From: Methanimicrococcus sp.
GTDB taxonomy: Archaea > Halobacteriota > Methanosarcinia > Methanosarcinales > Methanosarcinaceae
Assembly: GCA_009783635.1 (NCBI GenBank)
Contig: WRDC01000001.1
Span: 1 to 40,397, forward strand
Direction: 5' to 3'
Length of the DNA stretch: 40,397 nt
Of this stretch, positions 1 through 8,122 are shown piece after piece. Each line of letters starts with the position of its first letter. The first letter of the stretch is position 1. Position numbers and translations under genes: made by a program. The notes beneath the pieces were generated by a model. That model searched no databases, had not been told where the DNA came from, and was given only the letters and a program-made list of their open reading frames with translations.

Positions 1-86
1 TGCCCTTTCTTTTTTGCCCTTTCTTTTTTGCCCTTTCTTTTTTGCCCTTTCTTTTTTGCCCTTTCTTTTTTGCCCTTTCTTTTTTG
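1..86. repeat. 14-bp tandem repeat, six copies
   Basis: The unit GCCCTTTCTTTTTT repeats perfectly about six times from the window edge until it breaks at GACAG near 86. It is pyrimidine-rich on the plus strand. It is one of many short tandem arrays in this window and lies outside any convincing coding region. Confidence 0.95.
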
Positions 87-304
87 ACAGAATTAAGGGG
101 CGAAGCGGGTTTTATAAAAACCGTCTATTTTTTCTGTTGATATAGTTACCGATTTTTAAAAAATCAGAATGCCTATCTACTTTTAAAGATTCGGATGTTT
201 GAAGCAAACCGGGTTCTTACCTCGCAGTTTGCTGCCATCGAATAAACCTGAAAAGCTTGCCGAAAAAAACAACGGCAAGCCCAAAATAAAAAAAGAGGAT
301 AACT
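87..304 (+). promoter_or_regulatory. Leader region of the beta-helix gene
   Basis: No gene is visible here. A perfect 8-bp hairpin (GCTTGCCG at 255-262 with CGGCAAGC at 273-280) lies about 25 nt before the start codon. A ribosome binding site of the AGAGGAT type follows at about 293-299. A self-complementary AT stretch (GATTTTTAAAAAATC) lies near 150-165. I cannot place a TATA box firmly. Confidence 0.4.
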
Positions 305-1741
305 ATGAAAAATATGAAACTAATATTCGGAAAAACGCTTCTGATTGCTTTCATTGTCCTGTTCGCCTTCACGGGAACCGCGGCGGCGAAAGAATGGACC
401 GTCGGGGCGTCGGGGTCGGATTTTCAAACCATTCAAGAAGCGGTCGCGGCCGCCGCTGATAATGATGTCATCTCTATCGGCTCGGGAACATATTCGTTCA
501 GCGCGAATTTGAGCGTCAGTAAATCCATTTCATTGATCGGGGAAGACAAAGAAAGCGTTATTTTAGATTTGGGAGGCTTTTCGATCCTGCCTAAAAAAGA
601 GAATTTTGTTCTCCGAAACGTCACATTGACGAACGGCACAAACGGCATCAACCTTCAATCCGACGCCACGAATGCTTTGATTGAAAATTGTATTTTTGAC
701 GGGATGACGCATAACGACGGAATAAAACTGGCTAAGGACGGCGCTGTTTTTAAGGACAATATCGTCAAAAATATGAGCGGTTTTACAAACGCCGTTTATA
801 TCACCGGCAATAATGTCGAATTTATCGGAAACACGCTGACCGGACTTTCAGGAAGCGGCAGCGCCGCCAGAATCGTCTGTTTGGAAAACGCCAGCAATGC
901 TTTGATTCAGGGAAATACGATTACAAACAACGCGGGTGAGGCCATCCGTCTTTGGAAAGCGGAGACCTCAAATGCCGTCATCACTGAAAATACAATTTCC
1001 GGAAATACATTAAAAGGAATTTACATTTATAACGCCGGAGAAAATAATGCGGTCTTCCTGAACAATATCTTTGGTAATGGGGGAGGCAATGTCGCATCTT
1101 ACGGTACGCTGCCGTCATCCGTACTGTTCAACAGCCCGCAGCCGGTGACGCTTTCATACAACGGCGTTTCTTGGACAGGCAACCCCGGCAATTACTGGGG
1201 CAATGACTATAGCGGCGCCGATACAAACGGCAACGGAATCGGAAGCACGCCAAAAACGATTTTAACCGTCTACGCGGACAACGCGCCGCTTTTGAATACG
1301 TTTGCAAGCTACACGGCCGGCGGCGAAGGTCCGCAAGACCCCGGACAGCCTGACCCGCAAGACCCCGGACAGCCTGACGGCAAAAACCCGAGCGGTTCCG
1401 TTTCAATGATTACAAATGTTCTGCCGTCTTTGTCCGTTTCATTCTCCGTGGATTCATTGAATTTCGGTGATTTGTTTGCCGGTCAAACCAGCGAACCGAG
1501 AGAAATGGCAATCACAAACAGCGGCTCATGCGATATCATCGTGACGGTGGAAGTGACGGATTCGTCGGATGTTTTGTACAAACAGGGACTGTGGATCGAT
1601 GACAACTTCTGGCCGAACTATGAAAAAACGGTTCAAAAAGGCCGGACCGTTTCCTCCGAACTCGTCTTAAAAGTTCCGGCGGATTACAGCAATACCGGAA
1701 ATATTGACGGAACCCTGATTTTGTGGGTGGAAGCCGTCTGA
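305..1741 (+). CDS. Secreted parallel beta-helix (NosD/pectin-lyase-like) surface protein
   Basis: This 478-residue protein has a clear signal peptide (residues 1-28, hydrophobic core then TAAA before KEW). Residues 35-330 form a right-handed beta-helix region with periodic asparagine-rich turns (IENCIF, ITENTISGN, NAVFLNNIFGN), as in PbH1/NosD-type proteins. A Pro/Asp/Gln linker with repeated DPGQPD (about 338-366) leads to a C-terminal beta-sandwich-like domain ending in LILWVEAV. No transmembrane anchor or sorting motif is visible, so it is probably released or held non-covalently at the cell surface. The chosen ATG has an SD-like AGAGGAT upstream. Substrate or ligand is unknown; an adhesin and a polysaccharide-binding protein are both possible. 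Confidence 0.85.
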   Translation: MKNMKLIFGKTLLIAFIVLFAFTGTAAAKEWTVGASGSDFQTIQEAVAAAADNDVISIGSGTYSFSANLSVSKSISLIGEDKESVILDLGGFSILPKKENFVLRNVTLTNGTNGINLQSDATNALIENCIFDGMTHNDGIKLAKDGAVFKDNIVKNMSGFTNAVYITGNNVEFIGNTLTGLSGSGSAARIVCLENASNALIQGNTITNNAGEAIRLWKAETSNAVITENTISGNTLKGIYIYNAGENNAVFLNNIFGNGGGNVASYGTLPSSVLFNSPQPVTLSYNGVSWTGNPGNYWGNDYSGADTNGNGIGSTPKTILTVYADNAPLLNTFASYTAGGEGPQDPGQPDPQDPGQPDGKNPSGSVSMITNVLPSLSVSFSVDSLNFGDLFAGQTSEPREMAITNSGSCDIIVTVEVTDSSDVLYKQGLWIDDNFWPNYEKTVQKGRTVSSELVLKVPADYSNTGNIDGTLILWVEAV

Positions 1742-1801
1742 AAATGAAAAAAAGACGAAAAAAAATTCTGTAAAACGCCTTTTGTGACAAAAGAAGAAAA
1801 G

Positions 1802-1837
1802 CGGAAATCATCTCAAGAGATGGTTTTCCGTTTTATT
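1802..1837 (+). terminator. Hairpin plus T-tract between convergent genes
   Basis: The stem CGGAAA(T)CATCTC pairs with GAGATGGTTTTCCG around a two-base loop and is followed by TTTTATT. It lies between the beta-helix gene and the convergent Nif3-like gene, so it can serve the former and perhaps both. Confidence 0.6.
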
Positions 1838-1851
1838 CACAAAAGGGCCGG

Positions 1852-2631
1852 TCAAAGTGATTTCAATCCGGGGTCGTCATCAATAAACAAAACTTCGGCC
1901 TGACCGGCCAGTTCTTTTCCCAGCTTTTCGGCCAAAACTCTCATGGCGGGATTTTCCGTCGCGTAATGACCGGCGTCAATGATTGTCATATCGCCGCGTT
2001 CGCGAAGAACATCGCTGTGCTTCATTTCGGAAGACAAAAACGCATCAACTTTGTGTTCGCGGGCAACCGACATGGCATGGCGGTTGAAACAGCTGCCGCC
2101 GCAGATCATGACTTTTTGAATCGGATTGTCGCCGGCATAAACGAGCGGCGCGTTTAATTTATCGGATACGTTTTTCGCAAACACGTCTGCGGGCGTCTGT
2201 TCAATCATTCCGATGATACCGAAGTCTGTCATGATTTGGTCTTTAAGCCCGAGCATATCGGCCAAAACCGCGTTAACGCCGCCTTCGGCATGGTCATAAT
2301 TGGTATGCATTGCATACACCGAAATGTTGTTGTCAAAAATAATCTTCATGCGTTTCGCAAGCGTTTCGGGAATCGCCGTGACCGGATGGAAAAGAGGCGT
2401 GTGGTGGCAAATCAAAATATCCGCTTCAAACGCGGCGGCTTTTTTCAAAACGGCCGTTGTGACATCCAAGGCGACGGCGATTTTGTTGACCTGCCGGTTT
2501 TTTGTATAGAGCAGGTCTATAATCATACCGATGCGCCCCTCATCGAAACTGTCTGCGATGTCGGGCGGCGCCATTTGTTCCAAAAGTTGAATAAGTTCCT
2601 CTTGCTTCATAAACGGTAAAAATGTCTGCAT
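1852..2631 (-). CDS. Nif3-like dinuclear metal-centre protein
   Basis: This 259-residue protein matches the NIF3/YbgI family (sometimes called GTP cyclohydrolase I type 2). The metal-binding residues are visible: CHHTPLF (C75-H77), AMHTNYDHAEGG (H109 to H114) and GHYATE near residues 221-226. Family members form toroidal hexamers with two metal ions per subunit; the physiological substrate is not settled. The start at 2631 follows AAAGG with almost no spacing, so initiation at the Met codon near 2610 (MKQEEL) is possible. It is transcribed divergently from engB with a 107-nt gap. No operon partner is visible. Confidence 0.88.
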   Translation of the reverse strand: MQTFLPFMKQEELIQLLEQMAPPDIADSFDEGRIGMIIDLLYTKNRQVNKIAVALDVTTAVLKKAAAFEADILICHHTPLFHPVTAIPETLAKRMKIIFDNNISVYAMHTNYDHAEGGVNAVLADMLGLKDQIMTDFGIIGMIEQTPADVFAKNVSDKLNAPLVYAGDNPIQKVMICGGSCFNRHAMSVAREHKVDAFLSSEMKHSDVLRERGDMTIIDAGHYATENPAMRVLAEKLGKELAGQAEVLFIDDDPGLKSL

Positions 2632-2738
2632 CCTTTAAATAGAAGACGACATTATTCATGCAAAATATCATTTAATACGATTCAATCATAAATTTTGAGA
2701 ATCAGCCAATCACCGCCATTTGAAAGAGGTATAAAATT

Positions 2739-3461
2739 ATGACCGCTCCTCCGGTTCACCGGGCACCCAAACACGATGTTAAAAGAAAGAAAAATCTGGC
2801 GAAATTAAAAGCGCGCCAAAAGACGAAATCAATGGATAAAATCGAAAAGAAGAACGATGCCGTGACTTTTGAAGTCGTTTTTGTCGGCCGTTCCAACGTC
2901 GGTAAATCAACGCTTTTGAAAAACCTGACCGGCCGAGCTGTGCGCACGGGAAAAAGACCGGGTGTGACTTTGAAGCCGACACACCTTTATTTTGATGACT
3001 TTTTAATCACCGATATGCCGGGATTCGGTTTTATGTCCGGCGTCACCAAAGAAAAGGCGGAAGGCGTCAAAGATGAAATCGTTCAGTATATTGAAAACCA
3101 TGCCGACCGAATCCGGATTGCCGTTCAGGTGATCGACGGGCCGGCGTTTGCCCAAATCGCGAATCGCTGGGATTTTCGGGATGAAATCCCGATCGATATT
3201 GAACTTCATGATTTTTTGGAAGAAATGGGCATTGTGACAATTATCGCCGCGAATAAAATGGACAAAGTCAATGATGATGAAAAGGATGCCATGCTGGATG
3301 AAATTGTTGATATTTTCGGGTATGAAGGTGCATGGAAAGAAAGCGGCGCTTTGGTGACGCCCGTCATCGCCCGCGGCGGCGACATCCGTCCGCTGATATC
3401 ATGCCTGAGAAATGAATTCCATAAGATGAAAAGAGACGATTTGTTGAAACATTTCAGCTGA
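2739..3461 (+). CDS. engB: EngB-type GTPase
   Basis: This 240-residue TRAFAC GTPase has all the main nucleotide motifs: P-loop GRSNVGKST (50-58), a switch I threonine in PGVTLKP, DMPGFGF (92-98) and NKMDK (172-176). The PGFG form is typical of the EngB/YihA family, which in bacteria assists large-subunit assembly. An N-terminal basic extension of about 40 residues could bind RNA. A ribosome binding site GAGGT lies at a suitable distance before the ATG; a second Met (MDKIEK) could be an alternative. The stop is 11 nt upstream of pus10, so the two are almost certainly co-transcribed. Confidence 0.9.
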   Translation: MTAPPVHRAPKHDVKRKKNLAKLKARQKTKSMDKIEKKNDAVTFEVVFVGRSNVGKSTLLKNLTGRAVRTGKRPGVTLKPTHLYFDDFLITDMPGFGFMSGVTKEKAEGVKDEIVQYIENHADRIRIAVQVIDGPAFAQIANRWDFRDEIPIDIELHDFLEEMGIVTIIAANKMDKVNDDEKDAMLDEIVDIFGYEGAWKESGALVTPVIARGGDIRPLISCLRNEFHKMKRDDLLKHFS

Positions 3462-3472
3462 GGGGAGAGGAA

Positions 3473-4819
3473 ATGACCGATATATTTGAAATTGCCGAAA
3501 AAATTATTTCGGAAGGACCGATTTGTGATCACTGCCTCGGCCGCCAATTCGCGAAATTGTCAACCGGCCTCGGGAACGATGAACGCGGAAAAGCTGTCAA
3601 ACTGGTCATGGCAATGGATGCCGACCGCCGCTTTAAAGACAGCGGGGATCAAACACTTTTAGAAAAAATGGCGCCCTCAAGCATCCACTCTCAAAAAACG
3701 ATGAGAAAAGAAGGATTGAGCGATGAAGGCGACAGCGAACCCATCGTTTCCAAATGCCGGATTTGTCTGGACATCTTCAAAAATTTGGATTATTGGGCGG
3801 ATATGGCAATTGAAAAACTTCAGGGAATCGAATACGAAACATTTTTGGCCGGCACCAAACTGAGCGGGCTTCTCAGTGAGAATGAAGAATATTTATGGGA
3901 ACAGTGCGGCACGGCTTACGCCGAACAGCTGAAGAGTGAACTCAATCGTGAGATCGGCAAAATTCTTTCTCAAAAAACCGGCAAATCGGTCGCATTTTCA
4001 AACCCCGACATCATGATTACATTTGACATTGCTTCAAAAACAGCAGCCGTTGACATCCGCTCCTTGTATATTTACGGCCGGTACCTCAAGAAGGTACGGG
4101 GCATTCCGCAAACGAAATGGCCGTGCCGGGACTGCCGCGGGCACGGCTGCGAGAAGTGCGGCGGCACCGGTAAGCAGTATCCGGAATCCGTCGGCGAGCT
4201 GGCCGGCTACCCGCTGTGGAAAGCCGCCGGATCGGAAGATGTTGTCTTCCACGGAGCGGGCCGCGAAGATATTGACGCGCTGATGCTCGGCACCGGCCGG
4301 CCGTTCGTTTTGGAAGCAACGGCGCCGTTGAAACGGGAATTAGATTTAAAAACGCTGGAAAAAGAAATCAATTCATATGCGCAGGGCAAAATCGAAGTTT
4401 CCAAATTGACATTCTGCGGCAAAAGCATGGTGGAGAAATTAAAAACCGAGAAAGCGCAAAAAACCTACCGTTTAAAAATCCGTTTTGAATCGCCTGTTGC
4501 GGAAGAAAACCTGAAAGCCGTTTTAAAAGAATTGGAAGGTCAGGAAATCAATCAGAACACGCCCAACCGCGTCAAGCACCGGAGAGCCGATTTGTGCCGG
4601 AACCGTACGGTTCATACCGCCGAATTGGAAAAGACGGAAACGGAAAAGGTGTTTGAAACGGCGTGGGTTAAGATTCTCTGCGACGGCGGTCTTTATGTCA
4701 AAGAGTTGGCATCGGGCGACGAGGGGCGAACGGTTCCGAGTCTTTCGGGGCTGCTGGGCGTCGGCGCGAAAGTTGAAGAACTGGATGTCATCGACGTCAA
4801 TATCGCGGACGCGGAATAA
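3473..4819 (+). CDS. pus10: tRNA pseudouridine synthase Pus10 (Psi54/Psi55)
   Basis: This 448-residue protein has the archaeal Pus10 architecture. An N-terminal zinc-binding THUMP-related region (CDHC at 18-21 and CRIC at 95-98) precedes the pseudouridine synthase domain with GREDIDAL (263-270, probable catalytic Asp266) and the GTGRPFVLE segment. An internal CRDC...CEKC pair (218-229) looks like an added metal knuckle. The enzyme isomerises uridines 54 and 55 in the T-arm of tRNA. A strong SD (GGGGAGAGG) precedes the ATG. The order engB-pus10-rpl21e-rpoF makes this a translation/transcription cluster. Confidence 0.93.
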   Translation: MTDIFEIAEKIISEGPICDHCLGRQFAKLSTGLGNDERGKAVKLVMAMDADRRFKDSGDQTLLEKMAPSSIHSQKTMRKEGLSDEGDSEPIVSKCRICLDIFKNLDYWADMAIEKLQGIEYETFLAGTKLSGLLSENEEYLWEQCGTAYAEQLKSELNREIGKILSQKTGKSVAFSNPDIMITFDIASKTAAVDIRSLYIYGRYLKKVRGIPQTKWPCRDCRGHGCEKCGGTGKQYPESVGELAGYPLWKAAGSEDVVFHGAGREDIDALMLGTGRPFVLEATAPLKRELDLKTLEKEINSYAQGKIEVSKLTFCGKSMVEKLKTEKAQKTYRLKIRFESPVAEENLKAVLKELEGQEINQNTPNRVKHRRADLCRNRTVHTAELEKTETEKVFETAWVKILCDGGLYVKELASGDEGRTVPSLSGLLGVGAKVEELDVIDVNIADAE

Positions 4820-4830
4820 CGCCGAAGTGT

Positions 4831-4951
4831 CATTGAACAGTGCATCATCAAACAGTGCATCATCGAACAGTGCATCATCGAACAGCGTATCATCAAACAG
4901 AGTATCATCGAACAGTGTATCAATTGAACAGAGTATCATTGAACAGAGTAC
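4831..4951. repeat. 15-bp tandem repeat, about eight copies
   Basis: Variants of GAACAGTGCATCATC repeat about eight times directly after pus10, becoming degenerate at the 3' end (GAACAGAGTATCATT). Read on the minus strand, the core CTGTTCGAT matches the 18-bp array at 33698-33823. The 15-bp period keeps frames open and produces artificial LFDDALFDD-type peptides. Confidence 0.9.
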
Positions 4952-5327
4952 TTGACCGGAATAAAAGGATAATATTTATTAAGGTTGGGTCACTTGTTTG
5001 ATTCCTTCCTGTTGATAAACTTAATATATCAAAATAATTATTCATGCTAAAGTTAAGCAAAACGAAGCACGGAAATAATTGTTTTTTAAGATCAATAAAC
5101 AAGAGCCGAGAGCGGCTCATTTCATATGAATTCATATGAACCGCCCCATTCCGGTCCCGCTTCGAAGAACAAGCCGGCCGTACTCAAATCGGATTGAACC
5201 GGCAAAGCTGACCGGATTAAACTCGGTCTCAAAACCGCTCGGTAATGAGCGGCCCTTAATCATTCCCCATCACATTCACCCCATCATTAATGACAACATT
5301 GACGTCATAAATCAGGAGATTTTAAAA
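4952..5327 (+). promoter_or_regulatory. L21e promoter and long structured leader
   Basis: No gene is seen here. A possible TATA element (TTAATATAT) lies near 5020-5029. Downstream, several hairpins can be drawn: GAGCCG/CGGCTC (5103-5118), a perfect 20-bp palindrome of two TTCATATGAA blocks (5121-5140) flanked by GCGG and CCGC, GCCGG/CCGGC (5173-5203), GACCG/CGGTC (5210-5228) and CCGCTC/GAGCGG (5235-5252). The SD of rpl21e (AGGAGA, 5314-5319) follows an AT-rich spacer. The first two stems share bases 5112-5115, so they exclude one another. Confidence 0.5.
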
Positions 5328-5624
5328 ATGTCATCTAAATCCGCAGGCGAAAGACGCTGCACAAGATATAAGCTCAAAAACTCGATTCGTGAAAGAGGCA
5401 CATCTGCGCCGAGCAGAGCCATTCAAGAATTCGAAGACGGTCAAATGGTCCACATTGACATTGACGCAAGCCTTCAGAAAGGACACCCCAACCCGAAGTT
5501 TCAGGGTTCCACCGGTAAAGTCGTCGGTCAGAGAGGCCGCGCATATGTTTTAAGTGTCAGAGACGGCAAGTCCATGAAGGAAGTCATTTCTCTTCCGCAG
5601 CACTTAAAACCGCAGAAATATTAA
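5328..5624 (+). CDS. rpl21e: Large ribosomal subunit protein L21e
   Basis: This 98-residue basic protein matches archaeal/eukaryotic L21e: an N-terminal RRCTRYKLKN stretch, a central segment with VHIDID, then HPNPKFQGSTGKVVGQRG and a C-terminal PQHLKPQKY. The ATG at 5328 has a good AGGAGA ribosome binding site. The reading frame stays open to 5136, but that extension has no ribosomal-protein character and covers the structured leader. Pus10 upstream and RpoF downstream are usual archaeal neighbours. Confidence 0.95.
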   Translation: MSSKSAGERRCTRYKLKNSIRERGTSAPSRAIQEFEDGQMVHIDIDASLQKGHPNPKFQGSTGKVVGQRGRAYVLSVRDGKSMKEVISLPQHLKPQKY

Positions 5625-5663
5625 TCAAGTTATTGAAATTCAAGTTATTGAAATCTGGAAACA

Positions 5664-5720
5664 GGCTTCTTTTTATTTAATCTTTTTATTTAAATAAGAT
5701 TAAGCCTTTCTTTTTTTTAC
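5664..5720 (+). terminator. AT-rich hairpin with T-tract between rpl21e and rpoF
   Basis: TTAATCTT pairs with AAGATTAA, extended by AGGC/GCCT across a bulge, and is followed by CCTTTCTTTTTTTT. It could attenuate read-through from rpl21e into rpoF. It follows a short direct repeat (CAAGTTATTGAAAT, two copies near 5626-5655). Confidence 0.4.
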
Positions 5721-5745
5721 AGAACAGGATTCATCCGCGGGCCGG

Positions 5746-6126
5746 ATGGAAAATTCCCGGAAGTGTTTTGAAATGATTGTTAAAGAAGTCGTTGGCGAAG
5801 AACTCTTGACCCTTGCCGAAGTTAAGGAAATGCTCATCCGAATTATGGACGAAAGACGTGAAGAAAGCGATGAAGAACAGGTTTATGAATTCAGAAAAGC
5901 CTTGAATCACGCCGAAGTTTTCGCAAAATTGAGCGCGAAGGACGCCAAAGAAATGGTCGCCAAACTTTTAGAGTTCGAAAAAATGAGACCGGTGGTTGCC
6001 GTCAGAATTGCCGACATCCTTCCGCAATCCAGAGATGAGCTCAGGTCTATTTACGCGAAAGAAAAGTTCACATTAAAAGATGAAGACTTGGATGCCATTT
6101 TGGACGTCGTCAGACAGTTTGCTTAA
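5746..6126 (+). CDS. rpoF: DNA-directed RNA polymerase subunit F (Rpb4)
   Basis: This protein has 126 residues, or 117 if translation starts at the second Met (5773, MIVKEVVGEE), where most archaeal RpoF proteins begin. Neither start has a strong SD. The sequence has the Rpb4 pattern: an N-terminal segment that packs on subunit E (LLTLAEVKEML) and a C-terminal HRDC-like helical domain (VVAVRIADILPQSRDELRSI). RpoF forms the stalk of archaeal RNA polymerase with RpoE. It is the last gene of the plus-strand cluster. Confidence 0.88.
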   Translation: MENSRKCFEMIVKEVVGEELLTLAEVKEMLIRIMDERREESDEEQVYEFRKALNHAEVFAKLSAKDAKEMVAKLLEFEKMRPVVAVRIADILPQSRDELRSIYAKEKFTLKDEDLDAILDVVRQFA

Positions 6127-6295
6127 AACGGCTCTTTCAAAAAAAATGTTTTCATTTTTAATTTTTTTTAAAATTTTTTTAAAATTTTTTCAAAGTTTTT
6201 TAAGTTTTTTCAAAGTTTTTTAAGTTTTTTGAATTTTTTTTAAGTTTTTTGAATTTTTTTTAAGTTTTTTTCAAAAGTTTCTTCTGAATTCAATG
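6127..6295. repeat. T-rich degenerate tandem array after rpoF
   Basis: Repeated blocks of AAGTTTTTT, GAATTTTTTT and CAAAGTTTTTT make up about 120 nt with almost no C or G. The long T-tracts on the plus strand would act as archaeal termination signals for rpoF. No coding potential is visible. Confidence 0.8.
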
Positions 6296-6349
6296 GAGAA
6301 GTGCTGAAACCTTCATGATTGCGATGAAGTCATGAAACCGGCACTTCTC
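6296..6349. other. Long two-stage inverted repeat
   Basis: GAGAAGTGC (6296-6304) is complementary to GCACTTCTC (6341-6349). Inside, TTCATGA (6312-6318) is complementary to TCATGAA (6330-6336). Both stems are perfect, separated by short near-symmetrical internal loops. It could be a terminator-like cruciform or a small stable RNA. No T-tract follows immediately. Confidence 0.55.
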
Positions 6350-6452
6350 ACTTCTTGATTGAAGATAAGTATGAATAAAAACGGTTAAAATATATTTAAT
6401 GTAAAGCGAAGGCGTCAAATCTGATGTCAATTGACAGAAATCAAAAATGCTG

Positions 6453-6490
6453 AACCGAAAAAGCCCCGGTAACGGGGCTTTCGGTTTTAT
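6453..6490. terminator. Bidirectional terminator hairpin
   Basis: AACCGAAA-AGCCCC pairs with GGGGCT-TTCGGTT around GGTAAC, with T-runs on the plus-strand side. It lies between the 3' ends of rpoF (plus) and the DUF35 gene (minus) and is the best terminator in this gap. Confidence 0.75.
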
Positions 6491-6538
6491 TTTAATTCGT
6501 TTTTTTAATTCGTTTTTTATAATCTGATTTCGAATCAG

Positions 6539-6943
6539 TTACTCTTTGTCCAGCTCGAACTTGGTGCCGTAGTAAATCATACCGGAGTCGCCGTCGCTGC
6601 CGAGTCTTCTGAAAACGGCGTGTACGCGTTTTCCGGTGGCAACTTTTTCGGGCTCGTCCACGATTTGTGTTGTGAGCTTGGCGCCTTCATCGAGTTCGAC
6701 AATGGCGAGCACATACGGAACGAGGTCGCTGAAGTCATCGGAGGTGGTATGCGTGATTGTGTAGGTCACAATCTTTCCGTTTCCTTTGAACTTGTACTGT
6801 TCCATGTCGCCGTCGCGGCGGCAGTCCGGACAGAGGTTTCTGATCGGATAGTAATAGCTGCCACAGGTCCGGCAATGAGAACCGACGAGATTGTATCTGC
6901 TTTGCTGTTCTCTCCAAAATCTTGGTACTGTCATTGTAATCAC
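6539..6943 (-). CDS. DUF35 OB-fold zinc-ribbon scaffold of the thiolase/HMG-CoA synthase complex
   Basis: This 134-residue protein has a rubredoxin-like zinc ribbon (C24-x2-C27...C38-x2-C41) followed by an OB-fold (KGNGKIVTYTITHT onward), the DUF35 arrangement. In a methanogen complex with known structure, such a protein bridges acetoacetyl-CoA thiolase and HMG-CoA synthase so that acetoacetyl-CoA is passed on directly. The start overlaps the thiolase stop by four bases (ATGA), indicating translational coupling. It is the last gene of the minus-strand operon. Confidence 0.92.
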   Translation of the reverse strand: MITMTVPRFWREQQSRYNLVGSHCRTCGSYYYPIRNLCPDCRRDGDMEQYKFKGNGKIVTYTITHTTSDDFSDLVPYVLAIVELDEGAKLTTQIVDEPEKVATGKRVHAVFRRLGSDGDSGMIYYGTKFELDKE

Positions 6944-8112
6944 CTCTCATTTGAGAATATATGAACCACTGCAGTTGCGCCTGATCCGCCAATGTTGTGC
7001 GTCATGCCGTACTTCGCGCCGGTCACTTGGCGCTTGCCCGCCTCTCCGCGGAGCTGGTGAACAGCTTCCACGGCCTGTTTGACACCGGTGGCGCCGACAG
7101 GGTGGCCGGTGGATTTCAAACCGCCGGACGGGTTGACGGAAATCTTTGAATTGAGCGCGGTTTCGCCGGCCATGGAAGCCGGACCGCCTTTCCCTTTCTC
7201 AAAGAAGCCGAGGTCCTCAATCGCGCAAATTTCAGCGATTGTGAAACAGTCATGGACTTCAACAAAATTGATGTCTTTGGGGGTGAGGCCGGCCATTTCA
7301 TAAGCGCGTTTACCTGCAGCCACCGTGGCGTCAAGTGTTGTGATGTCTCTTCTGTCGTGGAGGGCGATGGTGTCGCTGGCCTGAGTGCTGGCTTTGATAT
7401 AAATCGGGGCGTCCGTGTAGTTGTGCGCTTCATCGGCAGGCACCACAACGACTGCGGCCGCGCCGTCAGAGACGGGTGAGCAGTCCAGAATGTGAAGCGG
7501 GTCGGAAACCATAATGGATTTCAAAACCTGATCAATCGTGAGCTTGCTTCTGAATTGGGCGATCGGGTTGTTCAAACCGTTTTCGTGGTTTTTCACGGCC
7601 ACAGCCGCCATCTGTTCGCTTGTTGTTCCGTATTTCTCCATGTGGAGCCGGGCAATCATTGCGTAAATACCCGGGAACGTGGCGCCCAAGATGCCTTCCC
7701 ATTCACGGTCAGCGGCGGCCGCAAGCGCGTCCGTCACACCGGATCCGTCAATGTCCGTCATTTTCTCAGCGCCCGCCGCAATGGCCACATTGCTGTAACC
7801 GGAAGCGACAGCCATCACAGCCTGACGAAGGGCCAGACCGCCGGAAGCGCAGGCCGCTTCCACACGGGTAGATGGAATGTGCAATCCTTTCGCAAGACCG
7901 GAATAGTCCGCAATCAATGCGCCCAGATGCTCCTGTTCAATGAATTTGCCACCGCTCATGTTGCCGACGTACATCATATCAATTTCTTCGCCGCTGATGC
8001 CCGCGTCTTCAATAGCGCCGGCACCGGCTTCAACAACAATGTCTCTGAGGGATTGTTCCCAAAGTTCTCCGAAATCGGTTGTTTTCGCACCGACAATTGC
8101 TACTTCTCTCAT
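6940..8112 (-). CDS. Acetyl-CoA C-acetyltransferase (archaeal thiolase)
   Basis: This 390-residue thiolase condenses two acetyl-CoA molecules to acetoacetyl-CoA, the first step toward mevalonate and archaeal isoprenoid lipids. Visible catalytic features are the nucleophile in EAACASGG (C88), the HDCFTIAEI segment, GHPVGATG (H337) and the C-terminal HNIGGSG (H372). The frame is open upstream to 8325, but the ATG at 8112 (MREVAIVGAK) is preferred: GAGGTG lies just upstream and overlaps the HMG-CoA synthase stop region. The 10-nt gap to HMGS and the 4-nt overlap with the DUF35 gene define one operon. Confidence 0.94.
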   Translation of the reverse strand: MREVAIVGAKTTDFGELWEQSLRDIVVEAGAGAIEDAGISGEEIDMMYVGNMSGGKFIEQEHLGALIADYSGLAKGLHIPSTRVEAACASGGLALRQAVMAVASGYSNVAIAAGAEKMTDIDGSGVTDALAAAADREWEGILGATFPGIYAMIARLHMEKYGTTSEQMAAVAVKNHENGLNNPIAQFRSKLTIDQVLKSIMVSDPLHILDCSPVSDGAAAVVVVPADEAHNYTDAPIYIKASTQASDTIALHDRRDITTLDATVAAGKRAYEMAGLTPKDINFVEVHDCFTIAEICAIEDLGFFEKGKGGPASMAGETALNSKISVNPSGGLKSTGHPVGATGVKQAVEAVHQLRGEAGKRQVTGAKYGMTHNIGGSGATAVVHIFSNER

Positions 8113-8122
8113 TTCTAACACC

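Noticed and set aside
1..86. CRISPR array
   Set aside because: Direct repeats are only 14 bp, without spacers. The same holds for the other tandem arrays; none has the repeat-spacer form and no cas gene is present.
2236..2619. Plus-strand frame opposite the Nif3-like gene
   Set aside because: It lies fully within the conserved Nif3 coding sequence and has no SD or family match.
4523..4939. Minus-strand frame with LFDDALFDD repeats opposite pus10
   Set aside because: The repeats come from the 15-bp array and the rest is antisense to pus10; no start signals.
5136..5327. N-terminal extension of L21e by 64 codons
   Set aside because: It covers the palindrome and leader hairpins and has no ribosomal-protein similarity; the ATG at 5328 has a good SD and normal family length.
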